DNA of 64,000 nt from Phalacrocorax aristotelis (GCF_949628215.1 NC_134277.1:55624918-55688917), one strand, 5' to 3'; positions 12,527 to 23,560 are shown, numbered from the stretch's first letter. Numbers and translations are program-made. Notes: generated by a model from the sequence alone, not told the origin.

Positions 12527-13008
12527 ACTGTACCAGTAGGCACAATAGTAGGTAGCAGTGTCGTCTGGAATGACATCATTTATTGTAAGAAAAAACACTT
12601 TCTGGCTAGAAATTTTTTCAGCTAAGTACTTGTTCCTTTGGAAGCCGTCATCTACTACTTTTGACCCTGAGAAGTAGAGAACCCTCTCTAGACCTTTATT
12701 TGCCTTCTGTTGATACCAGTGTATGACAGTGCTGTCAAAATTTCCAGAGACGTCTTTAAAGTTACATTCCATGCGCACGCTTCCTTTAGACTTTGTGATA
12801 GATATAGGTCTCTGCATGGGAATTTGTTGTGCAAATACATCTAGAAAAAAAAGAGGAGAAATGATGTCATTAGCTGGAATTCAGGAATTTGGGAAGATGC
12901 CTGTTAGCACAGCCATGGTGCCTATGAGAAGAGGAGAAGAGGTAAGAAAATAAGGAAGGACTTACAAGACCAAGCGGCTGTGGCCACAAGTGCTGCCAGC
13001 ATCAGCAT
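12527..13008 (-). CDS. TRGV: TCR gamma variable gene V1 (group A), closest V to the J cluster
   Basis: Two exons: leader 12966-13008 (MLMLAALVATAAWS plus one base, GTAAG donor at 12961-12965) and V exon 12527-12840 after a pyrimidine-rich tract and CTAG acceptor; intron 125 nt. The spliced protein has a hydrophobic signal peptide that probably ends at VFA (residues 16-18). It then has the first disulphide Cys at about 40, core Trp at 56 (HWYQQ) and second Cys at 114 (TYYCAYW). The exon runs directly into a good 23-RSS (12488-12526). After joining to a J it forms the V-gamma domain of the gamma-delta receptor. No stop or frameshift; all key residues are present, so it looks functional. V2 is its nearest relative. 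An in-frame second Met lies two codons into the leader. Confidence 0.93.
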
Positions 13009-14725
13009 GTTTGCTTGCCACTCTCTGCTGTGGTTGAGACTTGGAGAGGAAGAAAACCTGCCCTGGTGCAGAGTGAGCAATGCCGCATGGGAAGAGGAGG
13101 GACTCCCCTGGGTGGCAGCTGGTGACACTGTGCATCCAGCCAGAGTAATGTGTCCTATGAGCTCCTGCTGGGAGCACTGGGGGTGGGGGAGCAAAAGGGG
13201 AGGGGAGGGGAGGGGAGGGGAGGAGAAAACTCTTGCCTGTGTGGGGCTTTGCTCTGTGGACAGACCATGGGTGGCTGTTGTGAAGCTTGGGAAGTGCTGG
13301 TCCCCTGTGAGACATCCAGAGTGTGCTAGAGGTGGTGAAACCACTGGAGATGGCTCTCTTAATGGTCCACATTGATTTTACTATTATAAAATGGGCATTG
13401 TGATGCCACATGCTGCAACAAGGATGAGGTCTTCTTCAGGAAGCTTTCTGAGCAAAATATCAACATTAACTGCAGCACTGCAAATGCAGCATTGATGGAT
13501 GCTAGAAGCCATTACATGTGGAAGGCAGAAAACAAAAAATAAGGATAATTCACTGAACTAAGAGGAAACTCTCTGGAAAACTGCCATGAGATCGACAGAA
13601 TGTGACAGTACCAACTTCTAGCTAAGAGTTGTGTGTCACATCACTGGCTAGACCTGAAGGTACCGTGAAATCAAAAAGCACTTGCCTGCTTAAACTTCAC
13701 TTTGTGTTTAAGACTTTCAGGACCTGAGGCTAATGGTGTTTAGTGTTTATTTGCAGCAAACCTGACCTTCTTTCTGAAGTCCCATAGCTCATGCTATGTG
13801 ATGGTCCAGCATTTCAGGTATCCAATTACACCCCTCATCAGGAAAAGAAAAGCTGATGAATAGGCACATACTGGGTTAACGGCGCAAGCAAAAATTATTC
13901 CTCTCAGTCTTCCCTGTGAAATGCTTGCTGTGCCCAGGGCCATATACTAACTCACCGCAAATTTGAAATAAGTCCATCAAACTTGATAGTTTCAGTAAAA
14001 CTCCTTCCTTCTAAAAAACCCTGTTTATCCTATTTCCCGTAACATGAAATGAAAGAGGAGGATGGTTATAAGCAACATATCATCAGCTGTGGTAGGTAAG
14101 AGACTATAAATCTCTGATTTAAATTGGTCCATGTGGGATTTTGTGGTATCTCAATTAGGTAAACAATATTTCCAGGGACTTACAGTTGCTCACACATACC
14201 AAAGAAGAATATAGTGGAGAACATGGAGAGCTTTTTCTTAGAAGTGCTAGGCAGTGGCAAGCATATCATTCCCACCACCAAGGTACTTTCTTCAGCGTAT
14301 TGTCTTTCTTTTACTGTCTTCTCTTTCCTAAGGGAGAACAGTGGCTGGACTGGAAAATCAATTCAATGTTTGCTGCCCTCAACTGGCCACTAGACTTCTG
14401 CCATGGCTGTGCAAACAGAACCAAAGGAGCATGTAAGTTTCCAGTATTTATGTGCTAAACCAAAGGAGCAGGTGAGTTTCCAGTATTTATGAGCTAATCC
14501 TTAAGGCAGTGAAGACTTCCTTTGCCCTTAAAATAGTAGGTGTGTGTTTGAAGATTGGAGTGCTAATGACAACCCAGACTTTGAAAAGGAGAGTTGTACA
14601 GAATTAGTTGCTCTTTTTGGGTAGCAGAAAAAGGTTTGGCCTCTCAGCACCTCATATCGGATGGAGTGAGAAGACTGGGGGAGTGGCACAGTTACAACCC
14701 TGTGGTTCAGATGTTGAGGGAGGAT
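13009..14725. other. V1 5' flank and V1-V2 spacer
   Basis: Holds the presumed V1 promoter next to the leader, the G-rich tract at 13179-13222 and then non-coding DNA. A near-direct repeat of a GGAGCA-GTTTCCAGTATTTATG phrase occurs at 14427-14495. No further V relic was recognised. Confidence 0.45.
13179..13222 (+). repeat. Short G-rich tandem tract (GGGGA)n upstream of V1
   Basis: Five GGGG runs separated by single A bases (13197-13220), preceded by GGGGGTGGGGG at 13179-13189. It lies about 170-215 bp upstream of the V1 start codon, on the template strand, and satisfies the usual G-quadruplex pattern. V2 does not have it at the matching place. Confidence 0.75.
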
Positions 14726-14764
14726 TTTTTTTGCCTCGATGATCTTTGAGTTCCTATCACAGTG

Positions 14765-15246
14765 AGGCTCCCAGTAGGCACAGTAGTAAGTAGCAGCGTC
14801 ATCTGGAATTACATCTTTTATTGTAAGAACACACCGTTTCTGGCCAGAAACACTTTCAACAATGTACCTGTTTGCTTGAAAGCCACTTTCAACCGAAACT
14901 TTCCCTTTTGAAAAGAACAGGAGCCTTTCTGGAGCTTTACCCTCCTTCTGTTGATACCAATGTATGACAGTGCTATCAAAATTTGTTGTCTGAATTTCAC
15001 ATGTCATCCGTACACTGTTTTTGAACTTTGTGATAGATATAGGTCTCTGCACGGGAATTTGTTGTGCAAATACATCTAGGAAAAAAAAAAGAGGAGAAAT
15101 GATGTCATTAGCTGGAATTCAGGAATTTGGGAAGATGCCTGTTAGCACAGCCATGGTGCCTATGAGAAGAGGAGAAGAGGTAAGAAAATAAGGAAGGACT
15201 TACAAGACCAAGCGGCTGTGGCCACAAGTGCTGTCAGCATCAGCAT
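14765..15246 (-). CDS. TRGV: TCR gamma variable gene V2 (group A)
   Basis: Leader 15204-15246 (MLMLTALVATAAWS, one residue different from V1) with GTAAG donor at 15199-15203; intron 128 nt; V exon 14765-15075 after a CTAG acceptor. Key residues: Cys at about 40 (RMTC), Trp 54 (HWYQQ) and Cys 113 (TYYCAYW), with the PDDAATYYC motif before the second Cys. The RSS has heptamer CACTGTG (14758-14764), a 23-base spacer and an A-rich nonamer GCAAAAAAA (14726-14734), weaker than that of V1. Open and probably functional. Leader and intron are almost identical to V1 while the V exons have clearly diverged, mostly in the CDR1, CDR2 and FR3 stretches. Confidence 0.92.
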
Positions 15247-17635
15247 GTTTGCTTGCCACTCTCTGCTGTCGTTGAGACTCAGAATAAGATGAAAGGGATC
15301 CTAGATGAGGACAGTGTTCTGTGGGAGAAGAAGGTGACTCTCTTGAGCAGTCTTCAGTGATGGGTCTTCTGTGCACAAGCAGATCAAGCTTACATTTGCA
15401 GGAAACCCGCTCCAGTCTAGCAAGTGCTAAAATTGGTTAGAAGGTTGCAGTCATGTCTGCTTTTCAGGTAAAGTTGAGATCTTTACCTGAATCCTAAGAT
15501 TACGGCCCTTGAAAAGTTGAGCCAGAGCCACTGAGGAAGGGCTGTGAGTCAGATCAGCTCCAGCCGTATATCGGGGTGTGAAGGTTCCAGCCTGTAGGTC
15601 ACACTGGTGGGCGGTGAGTGCGTGCTGTCCCCGAAGAGGTTGCAGGGAGGCTCACAGTACCTGAGCAGGCGGGAGGCATTCCCCCATGCCACTAGGGACC
15701 TCCTTTTGCTGTGTCAGCTTAGTCACCCAGCTGCAGCATGCTGAAGTGCCCAGAGTGCCCCCGTGCTGGTGCTGCCCTCCACTGAACAGCGGGAGGCCAT
15801 CACCCTCTAGTTACCGGGGCAGCTGCACCATGGGAAGGCACCTTCGCGTTGGTTATCTGTGTGGGAGGAAATGTACAGCCATAGGATTTTGCTTTTGAAG
15901 CTCAGATGAGATGAAAGCACTTCTTGGAAAGGAAGACTGGTAAACAAAAGCTGCTGTCAACAGCCATGGCAGAGGGTCATCTTGATGCGTGGGGCTGATG
16001 CCGTGGGGCGATCCCCTGTGACTGGTGAGTCTGGGCTGCAATTTGCTGATTGCAAGGGTGATGAGCTGCTTCGGCCTCCCTCCTGCTGGTGGTTGGCCAC
16101 ATGCAGCATGCCGGTGGAAAGCGTGTGTTGCTAACTGCTTGAAAAGGTGCCCGTGAGCAGAGGGCTCAATGGAGAGGCAGGCAAGGAGAGGCACCTGCTC
16201 CTGTGTGGTGGCAACAGAAAGGGTCCCTTTCTTCTAATAAAAACCATTGGCAAGTCCTTAATTTTATTAGGCCTCCCTCACTTTCAGGGGAGAAGAAGAA
16301 ATGACTTAATGACTGGCACGCACAACAAAGTGACATGGAAAGAGAAATATGAAATGGACTTAAAGGTAAAGGGAGGGAGGTGCAAGGAAAAGGTCACTCA
16401 ACAAAGTCTCCTGCGTGGGCAACTCTCGTTAATCAGAGTGAAAACTGTGTTGGCAATTGTACGCTGAGGACCTGAAATCCAGCTCTTCTTGCCAAAACCT
16501 ACCAGGGCATGTATAAAACTGTTGCAGTACATTGTTATTCTTTTGATCAGAGATATCTTCTGGCACGTGGTTCCAGATTAAGAAGAAAGGCCTATGGGAG
16601 TAACTGGGTCTTACACAGTTAATTGTCTAAATTACAGACACTCTCTAGGTTTTACACTGCAGCTTTCTAACAGAGCAAGTCTCTCAGTAGGAATAATTAC
16701 AGATCAAACTGCATGGTATCAGTGCCAAGAGGACGCACACACGCAGTGGCCAGAGCCTTCTTCAACAATATACCTTTTCAGGTTCAAATTATGAGCAAAT
16801 AGACTTGTCACTTGAAATATTTTCAAGGCACCTTCACTCCTTTTTACATGACCCAGAGGTTTTCCAGCTTGGAAGTTCCCACAAGGATGTGAGGTCTCTG
16901 GATCATTAGTCAGCCTGAACCAAAGTATGGCTAGGAGTCAAATATAGCTGTCAGACAAATGGCAGCTTTCCTCAAACCAGTCTTGGATCATAGGCCCTGA
17001 TTTGTAACACTCAGTGCACTTAACCCAAAGGGCCTGAGAGTCTCTGCTTGCCAGGGGCACGGCCCCTGGCTGAGGATTTAACGTCTGCCCTGGACACACC
17101 ACATGAGAAAGTGTGACAATAACATTGGGCTTTTTGGAATGTTGTAGATATTTATAGAGAGTAAAATGCAAAGGAAGGAAAAAAACCAACACATGAAGGA
17201 GGGTGTGCAAGATTGTCTGGTCTTCCCTTCTTTTATATTAATGTCTTTTTTTTTAGATAAAAATCTGAGGGGATGGAGATGTCTTTCTCTGCTAGCTCCA
17301 AGGATTCTAACAGAGAAGAGAAATTTACAGCTTAATTTCTTGACACAGACAAGCATTTTCACTGTCAGGGGAGTGCTTTCAGGACAATCAAGCCTTCATC
17401 TTAAGAGCCATGTTCAGCCTATTTACACTGAAATGACTGGGAATCTCCGATTTCTGGATGTTGCAGATATGGGTCAGTGCTGAAATGATATACTGATTGT
17501 TATCATTATATATTTAGCAGTTGTCGTGAACAAATTGCTGTTACTTAGTTGCAGAAAATCATGAGAGAGGGTTGGAATAGGGAACTTTCTGGATTTTGGC
17601 AGAGTTCAGATCCTGTGGTTCAGAGTGCAAAACAA
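15247..17635. other. V2-V3 spacer, including a copy of the cassette spacer repeat
   Basis: No gene. From about 15540 to 16570 the DNA matches the spacer repeats that also flank V3, V7 and V10. From about 16990 to 17380 it carries the flanking block with a CAAAGGGCCTGAGAG phrase found 3' of most group B genes. The left edge of the first 22-kb macro-unit is at 17383, inside this spacer. Confidence 0.6.
15540..16570. repeat. Cassette spacer repeat, copy next to V2
   Basis: About 1 kb that recurs in diverged form at roughly 18441-19146, partly at 25110-25420, and at 33983-34988, always in the same orientation relative to V genes. It travels with the V cassettes, which shows that the locus grew by duplication of V plus flank. 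The copy at 34988 is interrupted where an LTR begins. Confidence 0.7.
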
Positions 17636-17674
17636 CCTTTTTGTATGGCTAATCTTTGCCCGTCTAATGCTGTG

Positions 17675-18138
17675 ATGTCTTGGTAAAACCCAGTATGCAC
17701 AGTAGTATGTACCAGAATCACTTGGGGTTAAATAATCTATCTGAAGACTATAGAAAGGCTTTGTAGAATGCTTCCAAGCTTGAAATCTCCTTTTATCACC
17801 ACTGTCATCAAAAACAGGTGACTGTCCCGACATGTACAGTATCCTCTTTGGTGGCTGCCCAGGAAGCTGCTTGTACCAGTGCACAGTGTTATCGGCGCTC
17901 ATCTGGCACTCCATGCTGACAGAGCTGCCCTTCACCTGCCTCCGGAGCGCTGGGCTTTGCACTGGCACTGCCTGCGTGTCTCCACCTGGAAGGGGAAGCA
18001 GAGAAATTGTGTGAAGGGAAGAAACCACTGGAGTTTGGAGCCCCGACTGTGCTCTCGGCACACGGGAAGGAGAGGGGAGAGGAAAAAGGGCTTACGGGAC
18101 CACAGAGAACTTGCAAGAAGGACTGGGAGCAGCAACAT
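17675..18138 (-). CDS. TRGV: TCR gamma variable gene V3 (group B)
   Basis: Leader 18096-18138 (MLLLPVLLASSLWS plus one base; GTAAG donor 18091-18095), intron 110 nt, V exon 17675-17985 after a CTTCCAG acceptor. Spliced residues: signal peptide to about 18, Cys 41 (SMEC), Trp 51 (VHWYKQ) and Cys 110 (TYYCAYW), followed by VLPRH at the joining end. CDR1 is short (SADNT). RSS: heptamer CACAGCA (17668-17674), 23-base spacer (17645-17667), nonamer ACAAAAAGG (17636-17644). It is open and keeps every core residue, so it is probably functional. It is the prototype of the most expanded group here; its 5' half is almost identical to V4, V8 and V10. Confidence 0.93.
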
Positions 18139-19415
18139 GTTGCCCGTGTGGGTTAAACCTGGAAATGAAATGGAGAGAAAAACGTTATAAAGCCCTTCAG
18201 GTGGAGAAAGCTCCAAACAAGTGGGAGGAGGAAATGACTCATTTGTCACATCCAATGGTCGTTCTTCAACTTGCTACCATGGTGGGGGGTTAAATTTATT
18301 GACAAGCTAAACCCCATCAGCAATGATGTAGAGAGGAGCTAAAATAGTCAATTTGAATTAATTTTTCTTCCTCTATCAATCTGCTACATTCCTCTCAGAC
18401 TTACGTGCTGAGCTCACACATAAAAAGTCCAGTGGTTCTGTGTGGCCCAGTGGTGAGCAGCGAGTGTGTACCGTCACCCGGAGAGCTGAGGGGAGGTGCA
18501 CGGTACGTGAGTGGGTGGGAGGCGTTCCCCCATGACACTAGGGACCTCCTTTTGCTGTGTCAGCTTAGTCACCCAGCTGCAGCATGCTGAAGTGCCCAGG
18601 GTGCCCCTGTGCTGATGCTGCCCTCCACTGAACAGCGGGAGGCCATCACCCTCTAGTTGCCGGGGCAGCTGCACCATGGGAAGGCACCTTTGCTTTGGTT
18701 TTGCATGTGGGAGGAAATGCACAGCCGCAGGTTTTCGTTTTGAATTTTGGATAAGATGCAAACACCCCTTGTAAAGGAAGACTGGTAAACAAAAGCGAGG
18801 CTGGTGAGGGCTGCTGTCAACAGCCATGGAAGAGGGTCGTCTCGATGCATGGGGCTGATGCCATTGGGCGCTCCCTTGTGACTGGTGAGCCTGGGGTGCG
18901 AGGGTGTGAGGGAGATGAGCTGCTTCGGCCTCCCTCCTGCTGGTGGTTGACCACATGCAGCAAGCCGGTGGTAAGCATGTGTTGCTGACTGGCTTGGAAA
19001 GGTGCCCATGAGCAGAGGGCTCAACGGAGAGGCAGGCAAGGAGAGACCCCTGCCCCTGTGTGTTGGCAATGGAAAGGGTCCCTCTCTTCCAATAAAGAAT
19101 AGTTGGCAAGTCCTTAATTTTTCAGGCCTCCCTCACTCTCAGGGGAGTGCTTTGATGACAATCAAGCCTTCCTCTTAACAGCCATGTTCACTCTATTTAT
19201 GCTGAAGTGACTGGGACTCTCTTGTTTCTGGATGTTACAGACATGCGTGAGTACTGAAATGATATGCTGATCATTATCATCATATATTTAGCGTTTGTCA
19301 GAAACAAATTGCTGTTATCCTTATCCAGTTGCAGAAAATCATGAGAGGGGGGTGGAACAGGGAACTTTCTGCATTTTGGCAGAGTTCAGATCCTGTGGTT
19401 CAGAGTGCAAAGCGA
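18139..19415. other. V3 5' flank and V3-V4 spacer
   Basis: After the V3 promoter block the DNA shifts at about 18441 to the cassette spacer repeat (to about 19146) and then to the short block that precedes every group B RSS. No additional gene is visible; the long minus-strand open stretch at 18474-19109 lacks any V or J hallmark. Confidence 0.6.
18185..18256 (-). promoter_or_regulatory. Group B V promoter elements (V3)
   Basis: Read on the minus strand, a TATA-like TTATAA (18185-18190) lies about 50 bp upstream of the start codon. An AP-1-type TGAGTCA (18235-18241) lies about 100 bp upstream and an ATTGG/CCAAT box (18252-18256) about 115 bp upstream. The block is conserved in all group B copies (V4 20014-20020, V8 27161-27167 and V10 33785-33791 for the AP-1 site). 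Assignment rests on motif and position only. Confidence 0.55.
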
Positions 19416-19454
19416 CCTTTTTGTATGGCTAATCTTTGCCCGTCTAATGCTGTG

Positions 19455-19917
19455 ATGCCTTGAAAAAACCAGTAGGCACAGTAGTAATTGCCAGAATCAC
19501 TCGGCGTTAAATAACCTATCCTAAGACTATAGAGGGGCTTCGTAGAATGCTTCCGAGCTTGAAATCTCCTTTTATCACCACTGTCATCAAAAACAGGTGA
19601 CTGTCCCGACATGTACAGTATCCTCTCTGGTGGCTGCCCAGGAAGCTGCTTGTACCAGTGCACAGTGTTATCGGCGCTCATCCGGCACTCCATGCTGACA
19701 GAGCTGCCCTTCACCTGCCTCCGGAGCGCTGGGCTTTGCACTGGCACTGCCTGCGTGTCTCCACCTGGAAGGGGAAGCAGAGAAATTGTGTGAAGGGAAG
19801 AAACCACTGGAGTTTGGAGCCCCGACTGTGCTCTCGGCACACGGGAAGGAGAGGGGAGAGGAAAAAGGGCTTACGGGACCACAGAGAACTTGCAAGAAGG
19901 ACTGGGAGCAGCAACAT
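19455..19917 (-). CDS. TRGV: TCR gamma variable gene V4 (group B)
   Basis: Leader 19875-19917, intron 110 nt, V exon 19455-19764; leader and intron match V3 at an offset of 1,779 bp. Core residues SMEC, VHWYKQ and NYYCAYW are present; the residue before YYC is Asn instead of Thr, and the joining end reads CAYWFFQG. RSS: heptamer CACAGCA (19448-19454), 23-base spacer, nonamer ACAAAAAGG (19416-19424). Differences from V3 are few and concentrated in FR3 and the CDR3 stub. Open and probably functional. The same AP-1, TATA-like and CCAAT block lies upstream. Confidence 0.92.
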
Positions 19918-21221
19918 GTTGCCCGTGTGGGTTAAACCTGGAAATGAAATGGAGAGAAAAACGTTATAAAGCCCTTCAGGTGGAGAAAGCTCCAAACAAG
20001 TGGGAGGAGGAAATGACTCATTTGTCACATCCAATGGTCGTTCTTCAACTTGCTACCATGGTGGGGGGTTAAATTTATTGACAAGCTAAACCCCATCAGC
20101 AACGATGTAGAGAGGAGCTAAAATAGTCAATTTGAATTAATTTTTCTTCCTCTATCAATCTACTACATTCCTCTCAGACTTACGTGCTGAGCTCACACAT
20201 AAAAAGTCCAGGTTACATTCTGGCCCTTCCCAAGGACGTTCTCCTGACCTCAGACACCCCAAAGCTGTCCCCGAAGCATGTTTCAGCAGCCTTTCCTAGA
20301 ACATACTGCCTGCTTTGGTAGCACGAATCAGGTAAGTCATAGTGAACTGTCACCTCTGAGTCTTCCTTAAAGCAGCTCCAAACTGCCTCGTCCCCTTATC
20401 CATCTACCCCAGACACGGTGATGTGACGCCAGGGTGAAGCGTGCACGTCTCCCAGGCAGCCGTTTTCTGCCCTCTGCTGTTTCTTGTACTTTTCCTCATT
20501 TCAGAGCCCGGCAAAGGTGCCCTGCAAAGGCTGCATGGCAAACGGTCACTTGGGCAGCAGCCACCACACAGCACTCTCTACGCTGGGAATGATTTCTCAT
20601 TTTCTGACCCAAAAGAGATAATCAACTTTGGACTGCTGTAGTCTGCAGCTTTCTCTCGTAAATGATCTTCACAATAATTTCTCGGGGCCGTCTTTTCAGG
20701 AGAGGCACAGTATTACAGACCCTTGCCTATAACAAGGGGTCCTAGGGCGTATCGGTGTTAGAAGCAGCCCTCCTCATCACTGAGTGACCATCATCAATGA
20801 AACATTAGGGTGGGAGTGACCAGTGAGGAGCATCACCAGTATCGCCATCGTGACCTGGGTGTGAAGTCTCCCAGGCTACCTCTTCAGTGCAAATATGCCC
20901 CTCCTGTGCTGCCTGCCTGCCATTTGCTTCATTTTTGCCAGCTCAGCCTGTATGTGGGGAAGTATCTGCCTTCTTGAAAGACAAAACTGTGCCACTGTCT
21001 ACATTCAGCTGTAACGCCATCACGCACAGGAGTGCTCCTTTTCCCCAGCACAGCGCATTATACCTGTTGAGGTGCAGAATGCTGCTTTTCTGTGCTTTTC
21101 TCTCTGTCAGTTATTTAGACTGACATACTCAGCATGAACCTGTTGTGTTGTTTTAGAGGCAGGAAGGTGCAATGGTGTTTCTCTGCATTTGACAGAAAGC
21201 CTGCCGCTCAGGGTACAGGCA
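19918..21221. other. V4-V5 spacer
   Basis: Starts with the group B promoter block and then, from about 20213, carries DNA not shared with V3 but repeated upstream of V8 at 7,147 bp offset. Plus-strand open stretches at 20441-20641 and 20887-21123 have no recognisable domain and are repeated only because the whole block is duplicated. Confidence 0.5.
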
Positions 21222-21260
21222 GCTTTGTGTACGGGCTGCCTGTGCTCTTCTGGTTCTGTG

Positions 21261-21731
21261 GGACTGCCAGTAGGCACAGTAGTAGGTACCTTCATCGCTG
21301 GAGTCGACGTCCCTGACAGTTAAAGTGCAGACATCTGTGTCTTTCTTCGAAGACCCAAACTTGTTTCTATAGGAACTGTCATCATAAGCAGGTTGAGCTG
21401 ATCCGATATACAGAATCCGTTCGGGAGCTTTGGGTGGTATATGTCGGTACCAATGTATATACGCAGACCGGAAGTCAGATATGCCCTCGGCTTTACACTC
21501 AATCCATGCAGTTTTCGTTTGCCGTTTGGTAGTAGATACTTGGCTCTGCTTCAGAAGCACTTGTCCATCTAGAAAGAAGGAGAGAAAACACAAGGAGCGC
21601 TCTTAGCCTGCTGTTCACTCACACTCGTAAATAAGGGGTACCTCCTGCCGCTGCTGCGTGCCATGCTGTGGTGACAAGGGGAACCTACGAGACCAGGCTG
21701 CAGCCAGGGCCAGGAGCGGGAGCAGCAGCAT
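21261..21731 (-). CDS. TRGV: TCR gamma variable gene V5 (group C)
   Basis: Leader 21689-21731 (MLLLPLLALAAAWS plus one base; GTAGG donor at 21684-21688), intron 120 nt, V exon 21261-21568 after a TTTCTAG acceptor. Mature part starts near GQVLLKQ; Cys 39 (WIEC), Trp 54 (IHWYRH) and Cys 112 (TYYCAYW), with DEGTYYC preceding the second Cys. RSS: heptamer CACAGAA (21254-21260), 23-base spacer (21231-21253), nonamer ACACAAAGC (21222-21230). Intact and probably functional. Distinct from groups A and B in CDR1 (longer, with DFRSAY) and FR3. An AP-1-type TGAGTCA lies 91 bp upstream of the start codon, as in group B. Confidence 0.93.
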
Positions 21732-23068
21732 CCTGATGGCTCTTGCTGGCGTCTGCCTTCAGGAAGAAGGGGACAGATCTCCCGACAGCAACGGAGAGCT
21801 GCTGCGGCTGAGGAAAGGAAATGACTCACTTGGGCATCATCCGGAGAGGCTCCGCTGGCAGCAGGCAGGTGATGTTGAGAAAAAGCAGCGTGGCTGCACC
21901 CTGCTGAATGTTAACAGCCCGATTATAGCTTTTACACAAGCAGCACAAACTCACCTGATTTTGCTCACTCTCCCTCTCTCTCTCATGCACTCTCCCCCCA
22001 GATTACTTTAACTCATTTAACAAAGTAATTGTGTAGCCTGAAGCAGTTTTACCACTGCTTGTAAAGTAGTTGAAGGCTGCTAAACAATGTGTGGGGTCAG
22101 ACGCTTTTCCTCAGTCCCACTGCCAATAAAAGGAAGCAGAAGTAAGAGCCTGATGCTTAATGAATTTGAAGGCCCTCAAATTCCTGCTCATCGCACAAGT
22201 TGAATGCCAAATGCCAGGAGACTACACAGCACCATCTGGGAGCTCAGAAGGAGGATTGCTGCGCTTGTGACTGTTTCTTGTCACAGGTAAGGTGAGAGGT
22301 TACAGCCCAGAGCGGCATCTCCAAATGTACCTTGTGCCAGAGGCTGGGCATAGGGTCGGTCTTTTCGGATCGAAGCACAGCGGTCCTGTGACCTTAACAA
22401 TCAGTTGTTTGGCTGCAAACAGAAAGGGGTGAAAAAACTTCAACTGTCTTTCTGTTTGAACAATGGAAGTCTGAGGATCTGTTTTATTGTTGCTGTTTGT
22501 TTTGCAGGCTAGCTGCCGCGTTGGACGAGAAGCCCCGCTGAAGTCAGTTGAGAGACTTGTGTTTTTTAACTTAAATGAGGGTTTGATCCTCTCCAGATGG
22601 AAAACAAAGAGAAACTAAGACAAGATTCTCTACCTGCAGAGGAGTACAAAATGAGTATCTGATATCTGCAGTCCTGAGCGGTGCTTCAAGTTTGTTTTCA
22701 CTTGCACCCCTCTGTTCTACCACACAAATGGTGTAACTGGGGACTTATTCCAAAGCTGTAGCTTGAAGGGTAGTGGGCCTAGAATGATTTTTCCTTCTGC
22801 CAGCTGGCCCACCCGGCCGTCCTGTAAACCCACCCAGAGACAATCCAGCCAGACCTATGAAAACGCCACCTTGTTGTTGGTGACGTGAAACCAGAGCTCT
22901 GCTGGTGCTGACTGTAGCGCGTGTCTGCAAAACCCGCGCTAGCTCAGCAGGTGTCTTGGATCTGGCTGCCTGTACAGTGTGTCTGATTCAAGGCTGATGG
23001 CGAAGGTAGGGTGGGGGTGTTCCTGCGTGCGGTCAAACACTTCAGGCTCCGGTTCAGGAAGCAGAGCA
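21732..23068. other. V5-V6 spacer
   Basis: Begins with the V5 upstream region, shared with V9 to position 22139, where the V9 copy switches to retroviral sequence. From 22140 the DNA is present once per macro-unit and shows no gene. Confidence 0.5.
21822..21828 (-). promoter_or_regulatory. AP-1-type element upstream of V5
   Basis: TGAGTCA followed by TTTCC, 91 bp upstream of the V5 start codon. The same element is found at a similar distance in group B and, as TGAGTCA, at 24930-24936 upstream of the group E gene V7. Motif and spacing only. Confidence 0.5.
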
Positions 23069-23107
23069 CGTCTTTGTGCAGGCCGCCTATGGCCTTCAAC
23101 TGCTGTG

Positions 23108-23560
23108 CATCCCACCTCGCACAGTAGTAGGTAGCCGAGTCTTGCAGAGTTAATTTGCTCACTGTCAGGGTGCAGACAGATTTGGCAGGGTCCTTCTCAA
23201 GACTAAATTTCCTCTCATCGGACTTGTTTTCAAGGAGTGGCCTGGAGTACATGTAGGCAATGCGCTCGGGCGCTGCGCCGGGCCTCTTTCGGTACCAGTG
23301 AATGAAAAGGTTGTTAAAATCAGGATGGGAGACATGGCAGTTGATTAGCACTGTTTTGCTTTCTGGCTTGGTGATGGATCTTGGGGTTTGCTGCAAGACT
23401 TGTGCAGACCTGCCTGTGTGAAAGAAAAGGAAAGATAAAACCCATGAAGCTGAGATAAGAGAGTGTGTCCTTTGCCCGTGGTGGACATGCAGGCATAGGG
23501 GTGAGCAGGGCACGCACAAGAAAAACCAGCCACCAGGAAGAAAATACTCAGCAGCCACAT
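23108..23560 (-). CDS. TRGV: TCR gamma variable gene V6 (group D)
   Basis: Leader 23518-23560 (MWLLSIFFLVAGFS plus one base) with a GTGCGT donor, intron 104 nt, V exon 23108-23413 after a CACACAG acceptor. Mature part near SAQVLQQ; Cys 40 (LINC), Trp 54 (IHWYRK) and Cys 112 (TYYCARW). It reads CARW where all other intact V genes here read CAYW. RSS: heptamer CACAGCA (23101-23107), 23-base spacer, nonamer ACAAAGACG (23069-23077). The open frame continues unspliced through the intron and upstream, but that reading is out of phase with the leader. Intact; the GTGCGT donor is weaker than the GTAAG of most other V genes. Once per macro-unit. Confidence 0.9.

Larger units (their letters stand above)
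19455..22139. repeat. B-C cassette pair V4-V5, older duplication of V8-V9
   Basis: From the V4 gene to 22139 this block matches 26603-29286 at an offset of about 7,147 bp. V5 and V9 encode the same protein, whereas V4 and V8 differ in CDR1 and FR3. The similarity stops at the AAGCAG ending at 22139/29286, where the V9 copy enters retroviral sequence. Confidence 0.88.

Noticed and set aside
12962-13411. Three overlapping 130-150-codon frames upstream of V1
   Set aside because: Produced by the G-rich tract and low stop-codon density; they overlap on both strands and show low-complexity Pro/Ser/Leu composition.
17879-18190. Plus-strand open stretches of 60-103 codons repeated over every group B gene
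   Set aside because: They lie antisense to the leader, intron and V exon and recur only because the V cassettes are duplicated; no domain and no promoter context.
18474-19109. A 211-codon minus-strand open frame between V3 and V4, also in unit copies
   Set aside because: It lies in the cassette spacer repeat, has no family resemblance, and a second overlapping frame is open as well, as expected for GC-richer non-coding DNA.
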